Counted from the stretch's first letter, positions 32,330 to 45,732 are shown. The stretch: 64,000 bases of DNA from Tetracentron sinense (GCA_015143295.1 CM026554.1:55922627-55986626); one strand, 5' to 3'. Notes: generated by a model from the sequence alone, not told the origin. Made by a program: numbers and translations.

Positions 32330-34603
32330 GTCTATCCCTCTTAGGTCAATGGTTGATGTGGTGTGAAAGGAAAATAATAGGATAGTCAACCACGATATAA
32401 AATTGTCTCAGAAATATGTAGACAGGAAGAGTTGCAAACTAGTCCGTGTTGCGTGTGGTCTGGGTGGCACCCTTCCTTCAACTTGAAATCGGTCGCTACT
32501 AAACAAAGTAACCAATGGACTTTGATCATGTTGTCAAACGTGATAGACAAGCATGCACTTGTTTTCCCCTCTTACCATTCCTAAACATGTTTTCACTTGT
32601 TTTGCTGAGGATGTATTTGACCTTTCCTTTTAGTTTTTAAGGCTTAAATTTAGAAGAAAAAAATGTTCCAAAAGACTTTTAATTCTAGTTAAGAACTTTT
32701 AACCCTTAAAATTAAAAAAAAATCTCTTCTAAAAACCAAGATTAGATTGTTGAACCCTTAGTAAAAAAGGGTTAACATGGACGTGTTGACATGTGGGTGT
32801 GATTGAACTCGGGGTTCAATCACGATTGGCTGTGATTCGATCTCCCCAAGTCCTATGGTGTCATGGGCTTACACTAACACAGACTTTGCATTAGAATGTC
32901 AAGGCCCCGTAGCATGCAACTAGCAGGTTGGATGGGCAGATCTTGATATTCGGCCTTTTTAACGTGACTGCCCAGCCTCACAGGATGAACAAGGAGTAGA
33001 TGACAAAATATCCTCTCAAATTTTTATTAACACACTTGCCTTGTCACTTTAGGCATAAAACACCTTATTATAACGAGTGTAACAATTGATATACCTACTT
33101 CTTAAAAATGCAGTCTAACTAATTATGCCTTTGTCTAGCACAGTCTGCCGTCTAGATAGCGGGGCAGGTGTAGGAGCATGACCATACATGGGTTAGTTTT
33201 GGAATTTTTTTTTCTCTTTGTCTATCGTGACACGCTTTGGACGCTCCAAAGTTCAGAAGAGAGGTCGTGGTCATTGGACATTTTTCTAGAGAAAGAAAAT
33301 GTATATTTAATCAGCTTAATTAAACCAAAAGGGGATTAACTCAATTAATCCTCTCTTTAGCCTTAACTTGTTTTGACTTTTGATTAATTTAGCATAAACA
33401 TTTCTAAGATAATCATTGGACATACCACCACAAAATAAATAAATTATTAACTAATAAACATATTCGTTGAAACCAATATTTAAGTGTTTCCGCTTGAGTT
33501 GTACATTATCAAATTCTCATTTAGGGTTCTCAAAGGGGGAGTCCCCTTAGCTTACCTATCTCAATGAAGTTTGTGATTGGTTCAAAGAATGTCCCCGAGA
33601 TTTAGCCAATTATAAATTATACAACTAAGTAAATATGTTCCTCATGTCTGAAAAGTGGTAATTAGTGATTTTATAAAATTGATTAAATTACTTGTTGCCT
33701 AATTAGAATTATTGAAAAATTAAATATTTTAACAATTTTCAACCTATTAAATCACAAAAATCAAATCCTAATGCACCTTAGCCACATATCTATCTATCTA
33801 CCTATCCAGACTATACTACTATTATATAATATAGTTATAGTGGTTCTATGGATGTCACCTATGTCTCCCTCTTGATATCGTGTAGGACTCCACTTCATTT
33901 GTTAGGTCACATCATCAAAACTAAAATCAATGGATGAAACTTACAAATTTCTATCATGATTTTTATTTATCTCTTATCTTTTCAAAAAAATTTCCCTCAT
34001 TATTTATCTCTTTAAAAACAATGTTTCTTGCAAACCTTTATCCTCCCATTTGTGACAACTTTCCTATTAATCATAATTAATTAATATTATTATATTTCTA
34101 CAATAATAGAGATTGAAGTAAGGAGGAGCTACATATTTCAAAATTTCATATTAAATAAAAGAATTTGATGAAAAAAAAAAGTATGAAAAGAATCTATGTA
34201 CTTTTATCAAATAAACATATTATATCTTAAAATTTATTTTACTCTTTTATTTACTTTGTTTTTTTTTTTTTTTCTTTTTCCCATGCCTCACATGGAGTGT
34301 TTGCATAGTTTGAAAAGAAGATTTAAGTGCTAACAATTTTTAGTACGTACACGACCAATCGACCACCTCAATAAATAGCAACTAGGACTAGGCAAATCCC
34401 AATGACATCACAAATTGCAACTATAGGATACCTGTCGTAGTGTTACACATGTCGAAAAGATCACTTTTGTCAAGAGGAAGATTTGTAGGCTTGAATGCCC
34501 ACCATAAACATCCATAAGTTTAGATCACGTTGGTCCAAAGGGAGTGATTTTAGTGTGGCTTGAAAATGGGGTTGCGAACGAAACACCCAGAATAATTTTA
34601 GGG
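32330..34603. other. Intergenic spacer
   Basis: No gene is recognised. 32765-32850 resembles part of the Helitron family at 23030 (GTTAACATG..GGGTGTGATTGAACTCGG..GTTCAATCACGATTGGC) and may be a fragment. 33805-33840 has a TACTACTATTATATAATA motif like a Helitron 5' end but lacks a partner. Confidence 0.35.
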
Positions 34604-34611
34604 CTTACACT

Positions 34612-35303
34612 CAGGGTTGGACTCAAGCCCTAGCTCGATGGCTCGTCTTGACTTGGCTCGTTTGAGCAAGCTTAAGTTGACATTTTAGGCTCAAACGAAT
34701 AAGCCAAATTTTTATTTGAGCTCGAATGTTTAAACAAGCCAAGCTCAAGCCAGACTGTTTGACTTGGTTCGGCTCGAAGCTTGACTTGTTTAGACTTGAT
34801 TCGGCTTGAGCTTGACAGGCTTGAGATATATATATATATATATATATATGTTTTAATTGTAGGTTGTAATAAATTTATAATAAATAAGTTTAAGAGTTAA
34901 TAATGACAAAAAAAATGTCAAGAAGTAAAAAACAAAAAGTCTGATCTAACTTTCTATTTTTTGGACCGAAGGATTATTACCAACTCTTATTTCCGTATTT
35001 GAATGCATTGAATTTTTTGTAGTTTCTTGTATTCTAATTTTTTTAAAAACATTTTTATTAAAACTAAGTAAAATTAAACAAAATAATTCAATGAATTAAG
35101 CTTGAATCAACCTAAGCTCGACTCGGCTTGAATAAAGTTCAAGTTCAAACGGAGCTTGAGCTCTATCAAGCTTGTTCAAGCCAAGCTCAAGCCTAAACAT
35201 TCGAGCTTGAATCAAGCTCAGGCCAAGCTCGAGCATGTTCAAGCCAAGCTCAATCTCGGTCAAGCTCGGCTCGGCTCGGCTTAGCTCAACTCAAATATCC
35301 CTA
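34612..35303. mobile_element. AGCTCGAGC-rich hAT-type MITE
   Basis: 8-bp flanks CTTACACT and CTTACAAT differ at one base. The ends are CAGGGTTGGACTCAAG and, inverted, TAGGGATATTTGAG. The 692-bp body consists of AAGCTCGAGC / GCTTGAGCTT variants at both sides of an AT-rich centre that holds a (TA)n run at 34826-34849. Related to 31946-32329. Confidence 0.75.
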
Positions 35304-35468
35304 CTTACAATATAACAATGTGACCATTAGTTGTTAATGCTAATGTTATTTGCATGCAACCAAGTAAAAAGTTTGACTTTTAATTCTTAAAAAGTAGCTC
35401 CTAAATGCGCAAGAGGAGTTCTAGCTACATACCCTAATTTCAAATTGTTTCCAAATTCTCATGACGAG

Positions 35469-35932
35469 TAGGGCTGTAAATGGAGCGGATATTGATATAT
35501 CTGAATTCGTATCAGATTATATATCCGGATATCCAAATCCGAATAAATGTCTGGGAGATAGTGAATTAGGATATTCGTATCTGACTTCGATTAAAATATC
35601 CGGATTCAGATAGTATCTGAATTATTTGATTAAATAAAAAAAATTAAAAAATATAAATTAATATTTTAAAAATGTAAAAATATATAAATTTTTATTTAAA
35701 AAATATATTTTAAAGGTTATATTAATTTTATAAATTTAAAATATATTATTTACATATACTAAATAATCTGACGGATATTTATCAAATCAAATATAACAGT
35801 ATCTGAATCTGTATCTGATTATAAACGGATAGTATTTTACTATCTGAATCCGCTCCGCTGGATACTTATTCGACTAAATGGATTCAAATACGAATCGGAT
35901 ACGGATAATATCTGCATCAATTTACAGCCCTA
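35469..35932. mobile_element. hAT-type MITE, GGATAT-rich
   Basis: The ends are TAGGGCTGTAAATGGAGC and, inverted, TAGGGCTGTAAATTGATGC. The flanks ATGACGAG and ATGGTGAG match at 6 of 8 positions. The interior is AT-rich with ATCCGGATATCC-like motifs in both orientations. Confidence 0.75.
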
Positions 35933-36838
35933 ATGGTGAGTAAGACAATTGGCATTACTACCCATTCAATAAGTTACAATGAAAATAAAATAAAAAATTT
36001 AAAAGTAGTTGAAATTATGATTTATACTAATTTTCAATGCAACAGGTAAAAATAGGGACACTTGTCACAATCACAATGAAGGCTTGGAAACTTGTGTCTA
36101 GGGCTAGCATTTTTCAAATGTGAAAATCAAACATCATTTTAATTTTGAAATGAATTCTATAGAGTGTTTTTTATTGTTTTGAACTTGGGGTGTCCCCAAA
36201 CCTTTGGGTCAGGACTAATCCCCAAGGGTGCAATGTGAGCTTGCAACCCGTCACATCAGGTAAGTCCGGGTAAACCCGTGCGGGGCTGGCCCAAAATGAG
36301 GTTATTAGAGAAGTCAGCTTCTTAATTTTTTTTTAATTTATTCAAATTGTGATATCTTCATTAGAGTTGCACTTCCCCCATTACTAACGGCTACCGCTGA
36401 TTACTACTAAAATAAAGGAACCAAAACAAACAATCAAAAAAGTCTATATTTTACGGACTTTGGCCAAACGAAAGATTCATTACAAGTCAATCCACGCAAC
36501 CTAAAACTAAAAGGTAATAGTCTTCTACCAGTTAAGGAGGAATGGAATTTTGAGATGGGTCCCATGAGCCCTTTTACAAGTAATAATACCGTGACATGAT
36601 GGTAACCCAAACCTCATTTCTTATGACCTCAACAGTAAGAAGTAATTCAAACATGTGCGACAGGTGTCAAATACCCATTAAGTTTAACAACTAAAATACC
36701 TAATACCCTACTAAAAATCTTGACTCATACGCCCTCGTCGGCATCTGACGCCGATTCGCCGGTGACCGGCCACCAGGAAATTAGGTTCTATTAAATTCCT
36801 TAGCAAAATAATTAAAATAAAGAAAGTTAAAATTGAAA
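35933..36838. other. Distal upstream flank of PBS1
   Basis: AT-rich spacer, no gene. The segment 36180-36310 is GC-richer with GGGTGTCCCC..GGGTCAGGAC and may be an old repeat. Confidence 0.35.
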
Positions 36839-36858
36839 GGAGAGAGAGAGAGAGAGAA
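36839..36858 (+). repeat. (GA)n microsatellite in the PBS1 promoter
   Basis: An uninterrupted GA run ends about 55 bases upstream of the TATA box. GA runs are common in plant core promoters and can bind GAGA-binding factors. No direct evidence exists here. Confidence 0.6.
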
Positions 36859-36911
36859 AACATCACCGGTTGCTGAAAGCGCGTGTCTTGATTCCTATTT
36901 CCTATAAATCC

Positions 36912-36920
36912 TATATATAA
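36912..36920 (+). promoter_or_regulatory. TATA box of PBS1
   Basis: TATATATAA lies about 207 bases before the start codon, leaving a leader of roughly 175 bases if transcription begins about 30 bases downstream. Confidence 0.5.
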
Positions 36921-37126
36921 CGATTAAGATGTACATGTATCTGAAAGCCGAAATCTTAGCCGGCTTTGGCTCTGTTCAGCTAATCATCTATTAAACGCAA
37001 AACCATCAGAAAGTTTGATAATCCCAGAAAATTTTGATGCTTAACAAGGAGGAGTAAAAATGGAAGATTCAGTGATTTGAAAGTATCTGGGATTTTTTTG
37101 AGCAAGGATTTCGATTGATTTGAGCA

Positions 37127-40100
37127 ATGGGTTGCTTTTCGTGCTTCGATTCCAGTGAAGGTGAGGAGTTGAATCCCGAAGGCCAGCCAACGATGAACTC
37201 TAACATCTCTAGATTATCTTCAGGTCAGTTTTTTTACTTTTTGATTTGCTTGATCTAATGATCTGATCTGGGTTTTCTTTCCTTTTTCTATTGGTTTTGG
37301 AAATTGGGTTGATGCCAGTTTTACTGTATTCTTTGACGTGGGTTCGACAATTCTTTCATTTTTTTTTTTTTTTTATTGATTCTTTCGATCAAAAGTTTTA
37401 GTTTCAGATTCAATTCGGTTTTATCCAAACCCCGTTCATTTTTTTTTTTTTTGACTATTTATCAATGGCCCTATTTTTTCATTAGATTGCAACACTGATA
37501 TTGACTACCCTATTCAGTCTGGCTAGTAATTTATTCCGTTAATGGGAAATGGAGGATTGAGAATTCTGGTGATCTGAATTACAAAGGGAAACAAGTAGAT
37601 ATTCTTTAGTTAGTTCATTTACTGACACTATAGTTCAATTGGGTCAATGGGCGTTTCATGAAATATGATACTGGCAATGTGATCTGTATTTCTTGATAAT
37701 TTGGTATCCGGCCGCGGCAGAGAATTCAATTGGGTTTCTTTTTTTTAATTCAAAACGAGGGAATTTATAATCTGGGGGCTCTTTACTGCGAATTCAACTT
37801 TCCAATTCCTATTTTTGAATGCGGGTAATTCTTTCTGGTACTCATGGATCTGTGCTTGCTTTTTTAATGGATTTTGCAGGAGCCGACAGACTCAGATCAA
37901 GAGGCAATACAGGGTCGAGAAGGGAATCTTCAGGTCCAAACGATGGGCCTGATGCTAGTATTGCAGCTCAGACATTCACCTTTCGAGAGCTTGCAGCTGC
38001 AACCAAGAATTTCAGGTCAGAGTCCCTTTTAGGGGAAGGTGGATTTGGTCGTGTTTACAAAGGGCGCCTAGAGAGCACGGGCCAGGTAAAAATTTCTACA
38101 GTTGGCAAATTCTTTGGTTATGCAGTATCTGATATCTATGAGAAACCTGTACTATATCCTTGTACTAATGTGAGTGTCAACATCTGTTTGCACCCTTTCA
38201 GAAACTCCCAAGTATCTTATTTCATGATCTTGTATGACTTCAGAGAAGTGGACATGGTTGATTAGTTCTTGGTCTCAGTTAATTTTGCATTTGCCTTGAT
38301 AAAATGCGTGCTTGTTGTTAGCAGGTTGTTGCTGTAAAGCAGCTCGATAGAAATGGCCTCCAGGGGAACAGGGAATTCCTGGTGGAAGTTCTCATGCTCA
38401 GCCTTCTGCATCACCCTAACCTTGTCAATCTGACTGGCTACTGTGCTGATGGGGACCAGCGCCTTCTTGTCTATGCTTTTATGCCCTTGGGATCATTGGA
38501 AGATCATCTCCATGGTAATATTGCAATACTGAATGCCCCCCCTTTCTGACTTTGTTGCATGTTATTTGGTTTCTCTCACATTAAGAAATTGCATCTCGTC
38601 TATTTTCTTCAAAAAATTGACTGTGTCATATATCTGAGGAAAATTAAACTTCAGGTTGAATTAATGCTAAATAAGGATAGTAAGTCCAAGTTGGTATATG
38701 GGTTGTAAGCTGTGACCGTAATAGAGTTAGATTATTGTTAAAGAAGGGCATTTCCACAACCAAAGGAATTGATGGAAAAATCAACATTAAATGCACAACA
38801 GTCAGAAATTAAGTTTAATTTTTATTTCTCGAAATGATATTTCAGAATCTCTCTCTCTCTCGCTTTCCTCCTTTTTTTTTTCCTCTTATATTAAAGTGTG
38901 GGTAAATGGGGTTTGGGGCCGGGTGGGTCTTGGAAGTAATGATTTCTACGTAAAACTAGTGATAACAGATAAATGGATCACCCAATTTATGTGCTTCTTT
39001 CTCCCCTATACTTTGTTTCCACATCACATTTTATGATTTTTTGGTGCCCATAATAATGCAATTCACATTTTGTGAATACTTTTCTGCCCTTTAAGGCTCT
39101 CTGGAATATTATATTGTGTTAAGTTTTTAATCTGGTCTTTTGCATAGCTATGCCGATCGTCTATTTGTAATGTCATTGAAGTGTATTCAGATTGAGTTTT
39201 AGTTTTAGTTGAAACCTTTTACTTTTTTATTCTGATTACTCTAGCACAGGCTGTTGGCCTCTTCCTTAGAGCGTATTTCTTGTTGCCTAGATATTGTATC
39301 TTTGCCAGCACAAGTATCGTTGTAGGTCCTATAAAGTGACTAAGAGTGTGTTTGGCAACACTAATATTAAGTACTTATTTACTTATTCATGAAAATAAGT
39401 ACATATTAATAAATAAGTTTGTTTGGTAAAAAAAATAAGCAATAAAAGTGATTAGGAGCTCAAAAAAGTACTTATAAATAAGTAGCTCCACACCTACTTA
39501 TTATAAGTAATTATTTATAAAAAGTAAAAAGTACTTATTAAGCTTATATGTTTCAAACCCCCTCTAAGTTGAACTTTTCATCTTCTTTCCAGGTCAATTC
39601 TTCTTTTTCAAATGCCCCCTTTTGTACTGAAAGAACTAGCTTTACTTTTAAGGTTTTCATGTCTAATGTGGTAGAAGTGGTTTCTTAGTTGAATAATTAA
39701 ATACTTGAAATAGATCTGAGATCAGGAGGAGTCCTTCACTACTGAGAACCAACATTCCCCAGCATGCTGTATGCTATTTTGCTGTTATGAGGGTTTAGTA
39801 TTTACACCTAAAGAGTGTTTGGTACAAACGGGCTCATTCTCTGCTTTGGCTTCCATATTCCCATTGCTTTCTCTCTGAATCCTCGAGAGTCTGTTGCTTT
39901 TCTTCTTCATCTGTCCATGTATCTTACGGTTTTCTGCCACATTCTTGTGCATGGGTTCGTACTTTCCTCTCATCATATATGTTGATTCTCATCATCTGGC
40001 TTCATATATTAATTCTGGGAATTTTCCGAGTTATAATGTGGACAGCAATTAGAGGAACATGAATAAGAACTTTGGTTAGAAGGGTAGACTTTTAATTCTG

Positions 40101-43100
40101 TGTATGAGTCGTAGAATAGAACAGGAAAATGTAGTTTGTAATTGAGCTTATAGATGACATTATTTCTCAGCATATAGCTTTATTTGGTGCTTTTAAATAT
40201 AAAACCAGATTATAAGTAGTGAGAAGTTAAAAGTCAAGCCTAACGGGCGGTGTGCAATAATTCTAGCAACATTAATCTCCTTTTTTCCCAATTTCTATCC
40301 ATTTCATCAGCTTAGTGGAATGAAGTAAATCTCAAATAATCAGAAATTGCCAAACAAAAAAACTGAATTCCAACACCAATCAATCAAACAAAGAGAATAT
40401 CCATAATCCATCTGAGAAATCCCATTACTATGCTTTTCTGAAATTCGTCCCTTCTTTCTGAAATTCTTCCCATCTCTCTCTAAGAACAGGAGAGAGGTGA
40501 TGACACATAGAGAAGGAGTCGATTGGCGAATAGAGAAGAAGTTGGTTGGGGGAAGAAAGGGGTTACGACTGGGGTGCACTTATAAGAGGGTGGAAAACTT
40601 CAAAATAGAAGAAATTTTTTTAATGGGGTGTAGTCATCAGATGTTGGGGGTATGCCTTGCGCCACCCTAATATATAGGTGGCCAAATTAATAGAAGAAAA
40701 AAAAAGAATCAAGTATCATAATGCAAAGATCTCCAAGTAATCATTTAACTATCCTCATGATTTTTAAAGTTGATGGATTTTCCTCTTACTATATTTCATT
40801 GTTGTCATATTGAAGTTGATGAAGTCAACAATTACAAATGTACACCATATTTAGAAATTAGAATATTGCACACATGCACTACATATACTTTTGCTTTTCT
40901 CATCTTTGGAATCACTTAGTGCAACTGTTAATTTCAGTAACATATGACCATATGATTTGTGTGCAGATCTTCCATCTGACAAGGAACCACTTGACTGGAA
41001 CACAAGAATGAAGATAGCAGCCGGTGCAGCCAAAGGGTTAGAATACCTGCATGATAAAGCAAATCCTCCAGTTATTTATAGGGATTTCAAATCATCTAAT
41101 ATATTGTTGGATGAAGGGTTTCATCCAAAGCTGTCTGACTTTGGGCTTGCAAAACTTGGCCCAGTTGGAGATAAGTCCCATGTATCCACCAGGGTCATGG
41201 GCACCTACGGTTATTGTGCTCCTGAGTATGCCATGACAGGGCAACTGACTGTGAAGTCCGATGTCTATAGTTTCGGGGTAGTCTTCTTGGAGCTGATTAC
41301 TGGACGCAAAGCCATTGACAGTACCCGAGCCCATGGAGAACAGAACCTTGTTACATGGGTAATCCTCTCATATCTACTCGTAGTAGAGTTGCCCAAACTA
41401 TTTTGAAGGGGAAATCTGATGAGTATTGTGAAAGAGTAGCTTTTAGTTATAACAGCATATTAGCCACACATCTGTACACATACATGAGGGAGGATCCACC
41501 AGTTAGTGGGTCCACTTAAGCTGTCAGGACCACCAGGCACCAACTAGCCCTTATTTGGATTATTTTGGAAAATGTGGTGGATATTCCTGGAGGAGGCCTA
41601 TAAGTTGGATGGTTGTGAATTCTGATCATCCGACTAGGTTGATTGTTGACCTAGAAGTTCTCACTGGAGGCCCGGAGGGTCCCATAGATTGGTGGGTCCT
41701 AACCCCCTGTATGTGTTCGAGGTTTACAACTCTGCTGTTTAACAAATGCAACTACAGTGTTAACTCGGACTTTACCTCTTATTAAGAATGATCAATCGAT
41801 CGATCAATCCACTCTAGTTTCTTTTGGAAAAAAAAGGACAAGGATCTGAATTGTGAGGGTTAGAACTAGGGCTCCTAAAGAGAGATATGAGTTCCTTAAT
41901 CTTTCTTTGTATAATGGAAAAGCGGGTTCTAATAGTTGTAACAAGACTGCAAACCATGGCAATTAGACCAGATCCAATATGTGACAGTGAAATGAAATTG
42001 GAACCCTGCTTTCTTTGTGGTTGGTACCATACTGAGTGATATTCAGCCTAGGAGGATGACAGTCAATGTATTTAGCCCAGTGTTCTGTTTTCTCCTAGTT
42101 ACAGAAACTATTAAGGTGCCTTCTGCTTTAGAACCTTGTATTGCTCCTATCAAATCTGTCCAAGGCCACCAATTTTTTTCTTTGTTACGTATAGTTTTTC
42201 TTTGTGTTTTGAACCTCTCTCTCGATAAAATCTTTTTGCATTGGTGTTCAATAAAAAGGATTTTTGAGAAGGCACTGTTTGATGTGCTATAGTTGTGCTC
42301 ATTCCCTATTTCTATTTCTGGTGTTTGCAGTTAATTTTGTAGATTTCTGTGGCTGCTTTCTTATCTTGGTTCATATTCTGCGTGTACCTTTGTACTTTCT
42401 AGGTCTTCTTGAATCTTGATATATATACATCTGCCTAAATACCCAAAAAAAATATTTTCTGCATTTGTGCATCTGGTCAATTAGTTCATTTCTGCTATCT
42501 TTTAAATTATACCACATTTTCAAAGGGATCTATTTACAATTGGAGAGGCCACAAGGACATTGAACTCAAATCAGTATGTGTGGTGCATATGCAAGGAGAT
42601 AGGAACAGTTTTGATAGGTCCAATATTGGACATTGAACCCAAATCATTACGAATATTAATGTTGGTTTTTATGTTTTCGCAGGCACGACCCATGTTCAAT
42701 GACCGCAGGAAATTTTCGAAATTGGCTGACCCACGGCTGCAAGGTCGGTACCCAATGCGCGGGCTCTACCAGGCTCTGGCTGTGGCATCCATGTGTATCC
42801 AAGAACAGGCGGCCACTCGTCCTCTTATTGGGGATGTGGTGACTGCCCTGTCCTACCTGGCAAATCAGGCATACGACCCCAATGCGACTCCAGGACATGG
42901 ATACAGAGGAAGTGGAGATAAGAATGAGAGAAGAAACAGAGGTGGTGGGACCGACAGAGAAGAGGGAGGTGGAAGGCTAGTGAAGAACGAGGAAGGGGGA
43001 GGATCTGGACGCAAGTGGGACTTGGAGGGATCTGAGAGGGATGACTCTCCGAGGGAAACTGTGAAAGTTCTAAACAGGGATTTGGAGCGAGAGCGAGCTG

Positions 43101-43186
43101 TCGCAGAGGCCAAAATGTGGGGAGAGAATTGGCGAGAAAAGAGGCGGCAAAGTGCACAAGGCAGTTTTGATGGTGCAAATGGGTAA
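37127..43186 (+). CDS. PBS1: PBS1 receptor-like cytoplasmic kinase (RLCK VII)
   Basis: Five exons join in frame: 37127-37223, 37880-38085, 38325-38514, 40967-41358 and 42683-43186, all with GT-AG introns, for 462 residues (Arabidopsis PBS1: 456). [10 protein letters not shown] at the start is the myristoylation and palmitoylation signal that anchors PBS1 at the plasma membrane. The kinase has a GEGGFG loop (84-89), K106, catalytic D204 in YRDFK, DFG at 222-224 and APE at 249-251. The activation segment carries GDKSHVS (232-238), the sequence cut by the bacterial protease AvrPphB in PBS1-type kinases. In Arabidopsis the cut is sensed by RPS5 through a loop reading SEMPH; here it reads STRAH (283-287). 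The tail has [14 protein letters not shown] and [20 protein letters not shown], as in PBS1. The near full-length match in both termini makes orthology very likely. Introns 3 and 4 are long, and a MITE lies in intron 3. Confidence 0.95.
39345..39563. mobile_element. MITE in intron 3 of PBS1
   Basis: The ends AGTGTGTTTGGCAACA and, inverted, AGGGGGTTTGAAACA are flanked by CTAAG on both sides. The interior repeats AAGTACTTATT in both orientations. It has no coding capacity and should be spliced out with the intron. Confidence 0.5.
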
Positions 43187-44278
43187 TATCTTAGGGTACA
43201 ATACTAAGCCCCATCTTCCACCTCGGGTCTTCCCATGCTTATTTTTCTTCCACCAGATGGAGCGAAGAAACTGTGAGGCTTATTTTACATTGAAGACAGT
43301 CATGCAAACAGCTTTTGTAAGCCCTTTTTTTTTCCTTCCATCTTTATGAGATTTTGTTCTCATAGTAAGGGAATTGGTGACTGTTTTCCTTTCGACATTT
43401 TCTCCTTCTATCTAAACATGGAGAGGAAAAGCATAATCGAGAACAGTGTATATTTGTTTGTCAGAAGATAGAAGAAGGGAACTCTTGTTGCCCAACAACC
43501 TCTCTTATTTAGAAATTTTGAGAGAAGTGAACACATCTGGGTCATGTTTTTCTTCTACCAAATTCTCTTTTGCAGATACTTATAAAGTCTGGCACTTTCA
43601 AGTTTTGTCCATGGACAATATGCATTTTCTTTTGAGAAATAGATGTATTGATGTTTTTCATCTTTTGGGTTTCAATTCCCGAGACTTTAAATGCAACAAA
43701 AGGAATGATTTCAAATCTCATAAAAAAATGGTAAGCCTTGAAAACTCGTGACAAATTTACTCAAATTTCCCACCAACTACCATGACGAAGTGTAAAGTGC
43801 CAAACTTTACAAGTCTAGCAAAAGAACGGACCCTTAGTAGTTTGTGGTGGTCTTATTCAAGGATGACTTTGTGTCATTCTCCAATTGATGGATCCTTGAA
43901 TGCTTGATAGTCTCTATTTTCATAATTCTCTTTTTTTTGGCGGTCTTCTACTCATTTCTAAAAGAAAAACCGAGTTACCCCTTTCAAATTGAACTGGATC
44001 TTCGATTGAGTCGTGTTGACTCAAGGCTTTCCAGTCTTGAGAAAATCATATCAAGCATCCAGGGATCTAATGGAACTCCCCTTTAGATACTCCATTACAA
44101 AGTTTGAGGGGGTTTCCTTGTCACAAACCTTGTTCGTATTGATTGGGGCGCAAAATGGGCTGGATATGCTAAGATGCAAATATAGAGCCATAACAAAGTC
44201 CAGATTCCTCATGGGCTTGGGCTTGGGCTTGGGCTTTGAACTGAGCTCAAGTCAACATCAGGGATCATCCCAAGTTCA
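43187..44278. other. 3' flank of PBS1
   Basis: It contains the 3' untranslated region and spacer. No gene is recognised. A (GGGCTT)n run lies at 44215-44236. Confidence 0.4.
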
Positions 44279-44604
44279 CTTAGCTCCCGTTCTTTTGGTA
44301 GAATTTTTAAAGTCTAGAACTTCCATTGTTTCATGCCTAATTTTACTTAATATCTAGAATTATATTATTTCATAGAGTGCAAAAGTTCTACAAATATGAA
44401 ACTTTCAAGTTCCAACAAAAACTTTGGATTTTTTAAAGTTCCATAGATGTGTCCACTTCTAATTAAATTGAACTCGATAAATTTGAGATACCATCGGGTA
44501 AAAGAGTTAGAAACCCTCTCCCCTCTCTTTCTAGACTCTTGTCTCTTGTTGCAAAACATTACTAATCGGGACTTTTAAAGTTCCACCAAAAGAACAAAGC
44601 TAAG
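44279..44604 (+). mobile_element. MITE family GTTCTTTTGGTG, copy 3
   Basis: The ends are CTTAGCTCCCGTTCTTTTGG and, inverted, CTTAGCTTTGTTCTTTTGGT. The body matches 21157-21462 and 21463-21902 but lacks the nested insert of the latter, so it serves as the reference uninterrupted copy. Confidence 0.75.
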
Positions 44605-44687
44605 GAGCTAAAGAACTAGGTCCATACTTGATACTCAGGCCAAGTGGGCAGAACTATTAGTCACATTTTATGTTCCATTCATGTTTA

Positions 44688-45083
44688 GGGAGCATTCTTA
44701 GCAGCCTCACCAAAATAATTTTATTTTAATGAGCCAAAACACTAAAAATTGCAAAAACGGATCTCCTGCAGCCTCTTCAAAATAACCATTTTGGTTTGAA
44801 GAGTGTACAGTACTCACTTGGTGAGTACTATACACTCACCAAACCAAATCTTCATCTCTCCCTTTCTTTTTATGGTCTCACACAAATAATAAAATAATGT
44901 CTCTCTTCTTTATTTTTTTGTTTTCCCACACAAATAATAAAATAATGTTTTTCCTTCTCATCTTTTTTTGTTAAATTGTTGAGGCTGTTCGGAGTGTTTT
45001 AAAAAAGTGGATAACTAAAATAGAAAAAAGTAAGTTTGGGTTATTTTGGTGAGTAAAATTTGGAGAGGCTATTAGGAATGCTC
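44688..45083. mobile_element. PIF/Harbinger-like MITE
   Basis: It is flanked by TTA on both sides (44685-44687, 45084-45086). The ends carry GAGCATTCTTAGCAGCCTC and, inverted, GAGCATTCCTAATAGCCTC, both followed by ACCAAAATAA. The centre is a second palindrome, GTACTCAC..GTGAGTAC. The 3-bp TTA duplication points to PIF/Harbinger. Confidence 0.7.
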
Positions 45084-45121
45084 TTACATCTTATATATTT
45101 TGTACAAGCTTAGCTATTTTT

Positions 45122-45300
45122 AGAAAAAAATGTTTATGAGACCGCACTAATTCAAACCTATCCGAGACTATACATCGGAACCTTGGATTTTAGGGTTTTG
45201 GTGATAAAAAAAAAGGCAATTTTTTCAGCAAAACCTTAAAATCCTGATGTGCCATGTCGGGTAGGTCTGAGTGAGATAGTGCGGTCTCAGAAGTTTTTCT
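45122..45300. mobile_element. Foldback MITE with GAGACCGCACTA arms
   Basis: Arms of about 45 bp pair: ATGAGACCGCACTAATTCA at the left and, inverted, CTGAGACCGCACTATCTCA at the right. An inner pair also exists (TTGGATTTTAGGGTTTTG and its inverted partner). No target duplication was recognised. Confidence 0.6.
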
Positions 45301-45590
45301 CCGAACATGGGGGGCTGGATCACCTACTGTTCACATGAGGACCACCAAATGATTGCGCTGTTGCCTATCCAAACTCTTTTTAACATCACCCAAGCGCAGG
45401 TTAGCATCCTGATTGGGTGCGCGTGCGGGTCAACTTTGCAACGAAGTGGATGGATGTACACACAAGGCGTCCATAACTCTCTATTTATTTATGTATATCC
45501 TTTGAAATACCAAAAGCTATACTTATAAGCATGGATTTCGGGCATTCGTGTCTATCATCCTCATGTGTACGCCTTGATTACAGCAGAGAC

Positions 45591-45599
<9 letters not shown>

Positions 45600-45625
<26 letters not shown>

Positions 45626-45626
45626 T
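45600..45626. repeat. (GA)n microsatellite
   Basis: An uninterrupted GA run of about 25 bases lies downstream of the SWEET stop codon. Confidence 0.85.
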
Positions 45627-45732
45627 ATAAAAAAGGAAGAAAAGACAAGGTGAGGCTTTGGTCCGAAGACTCTGAACTTAAGGCTTAGAAGGAATTATTA
45701 GGACAGCATATTTTCATGGGAAGTAGTGTAAA

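Noticed and set aside
33805-34130. Helitron 5' end near 33805
   Set aside because: The TACTACTATTATATAATA motif is suggestive, but no 3' hairpin with CTRR could be paired with it.
37819-37879. Possible earlier start for the kinase at 37819
   Set aside because: This reading runs through the end of intron 1; the true first exon at 37127 supplies the conserved MGCFSCFDS start and joins in phase.
42560-42682. Upstream start for the last kinase exon
   Set aside because: It lies in intron 4; the conserved sequence begins right after the AG at 42682 ([11 protein letters not shown]).
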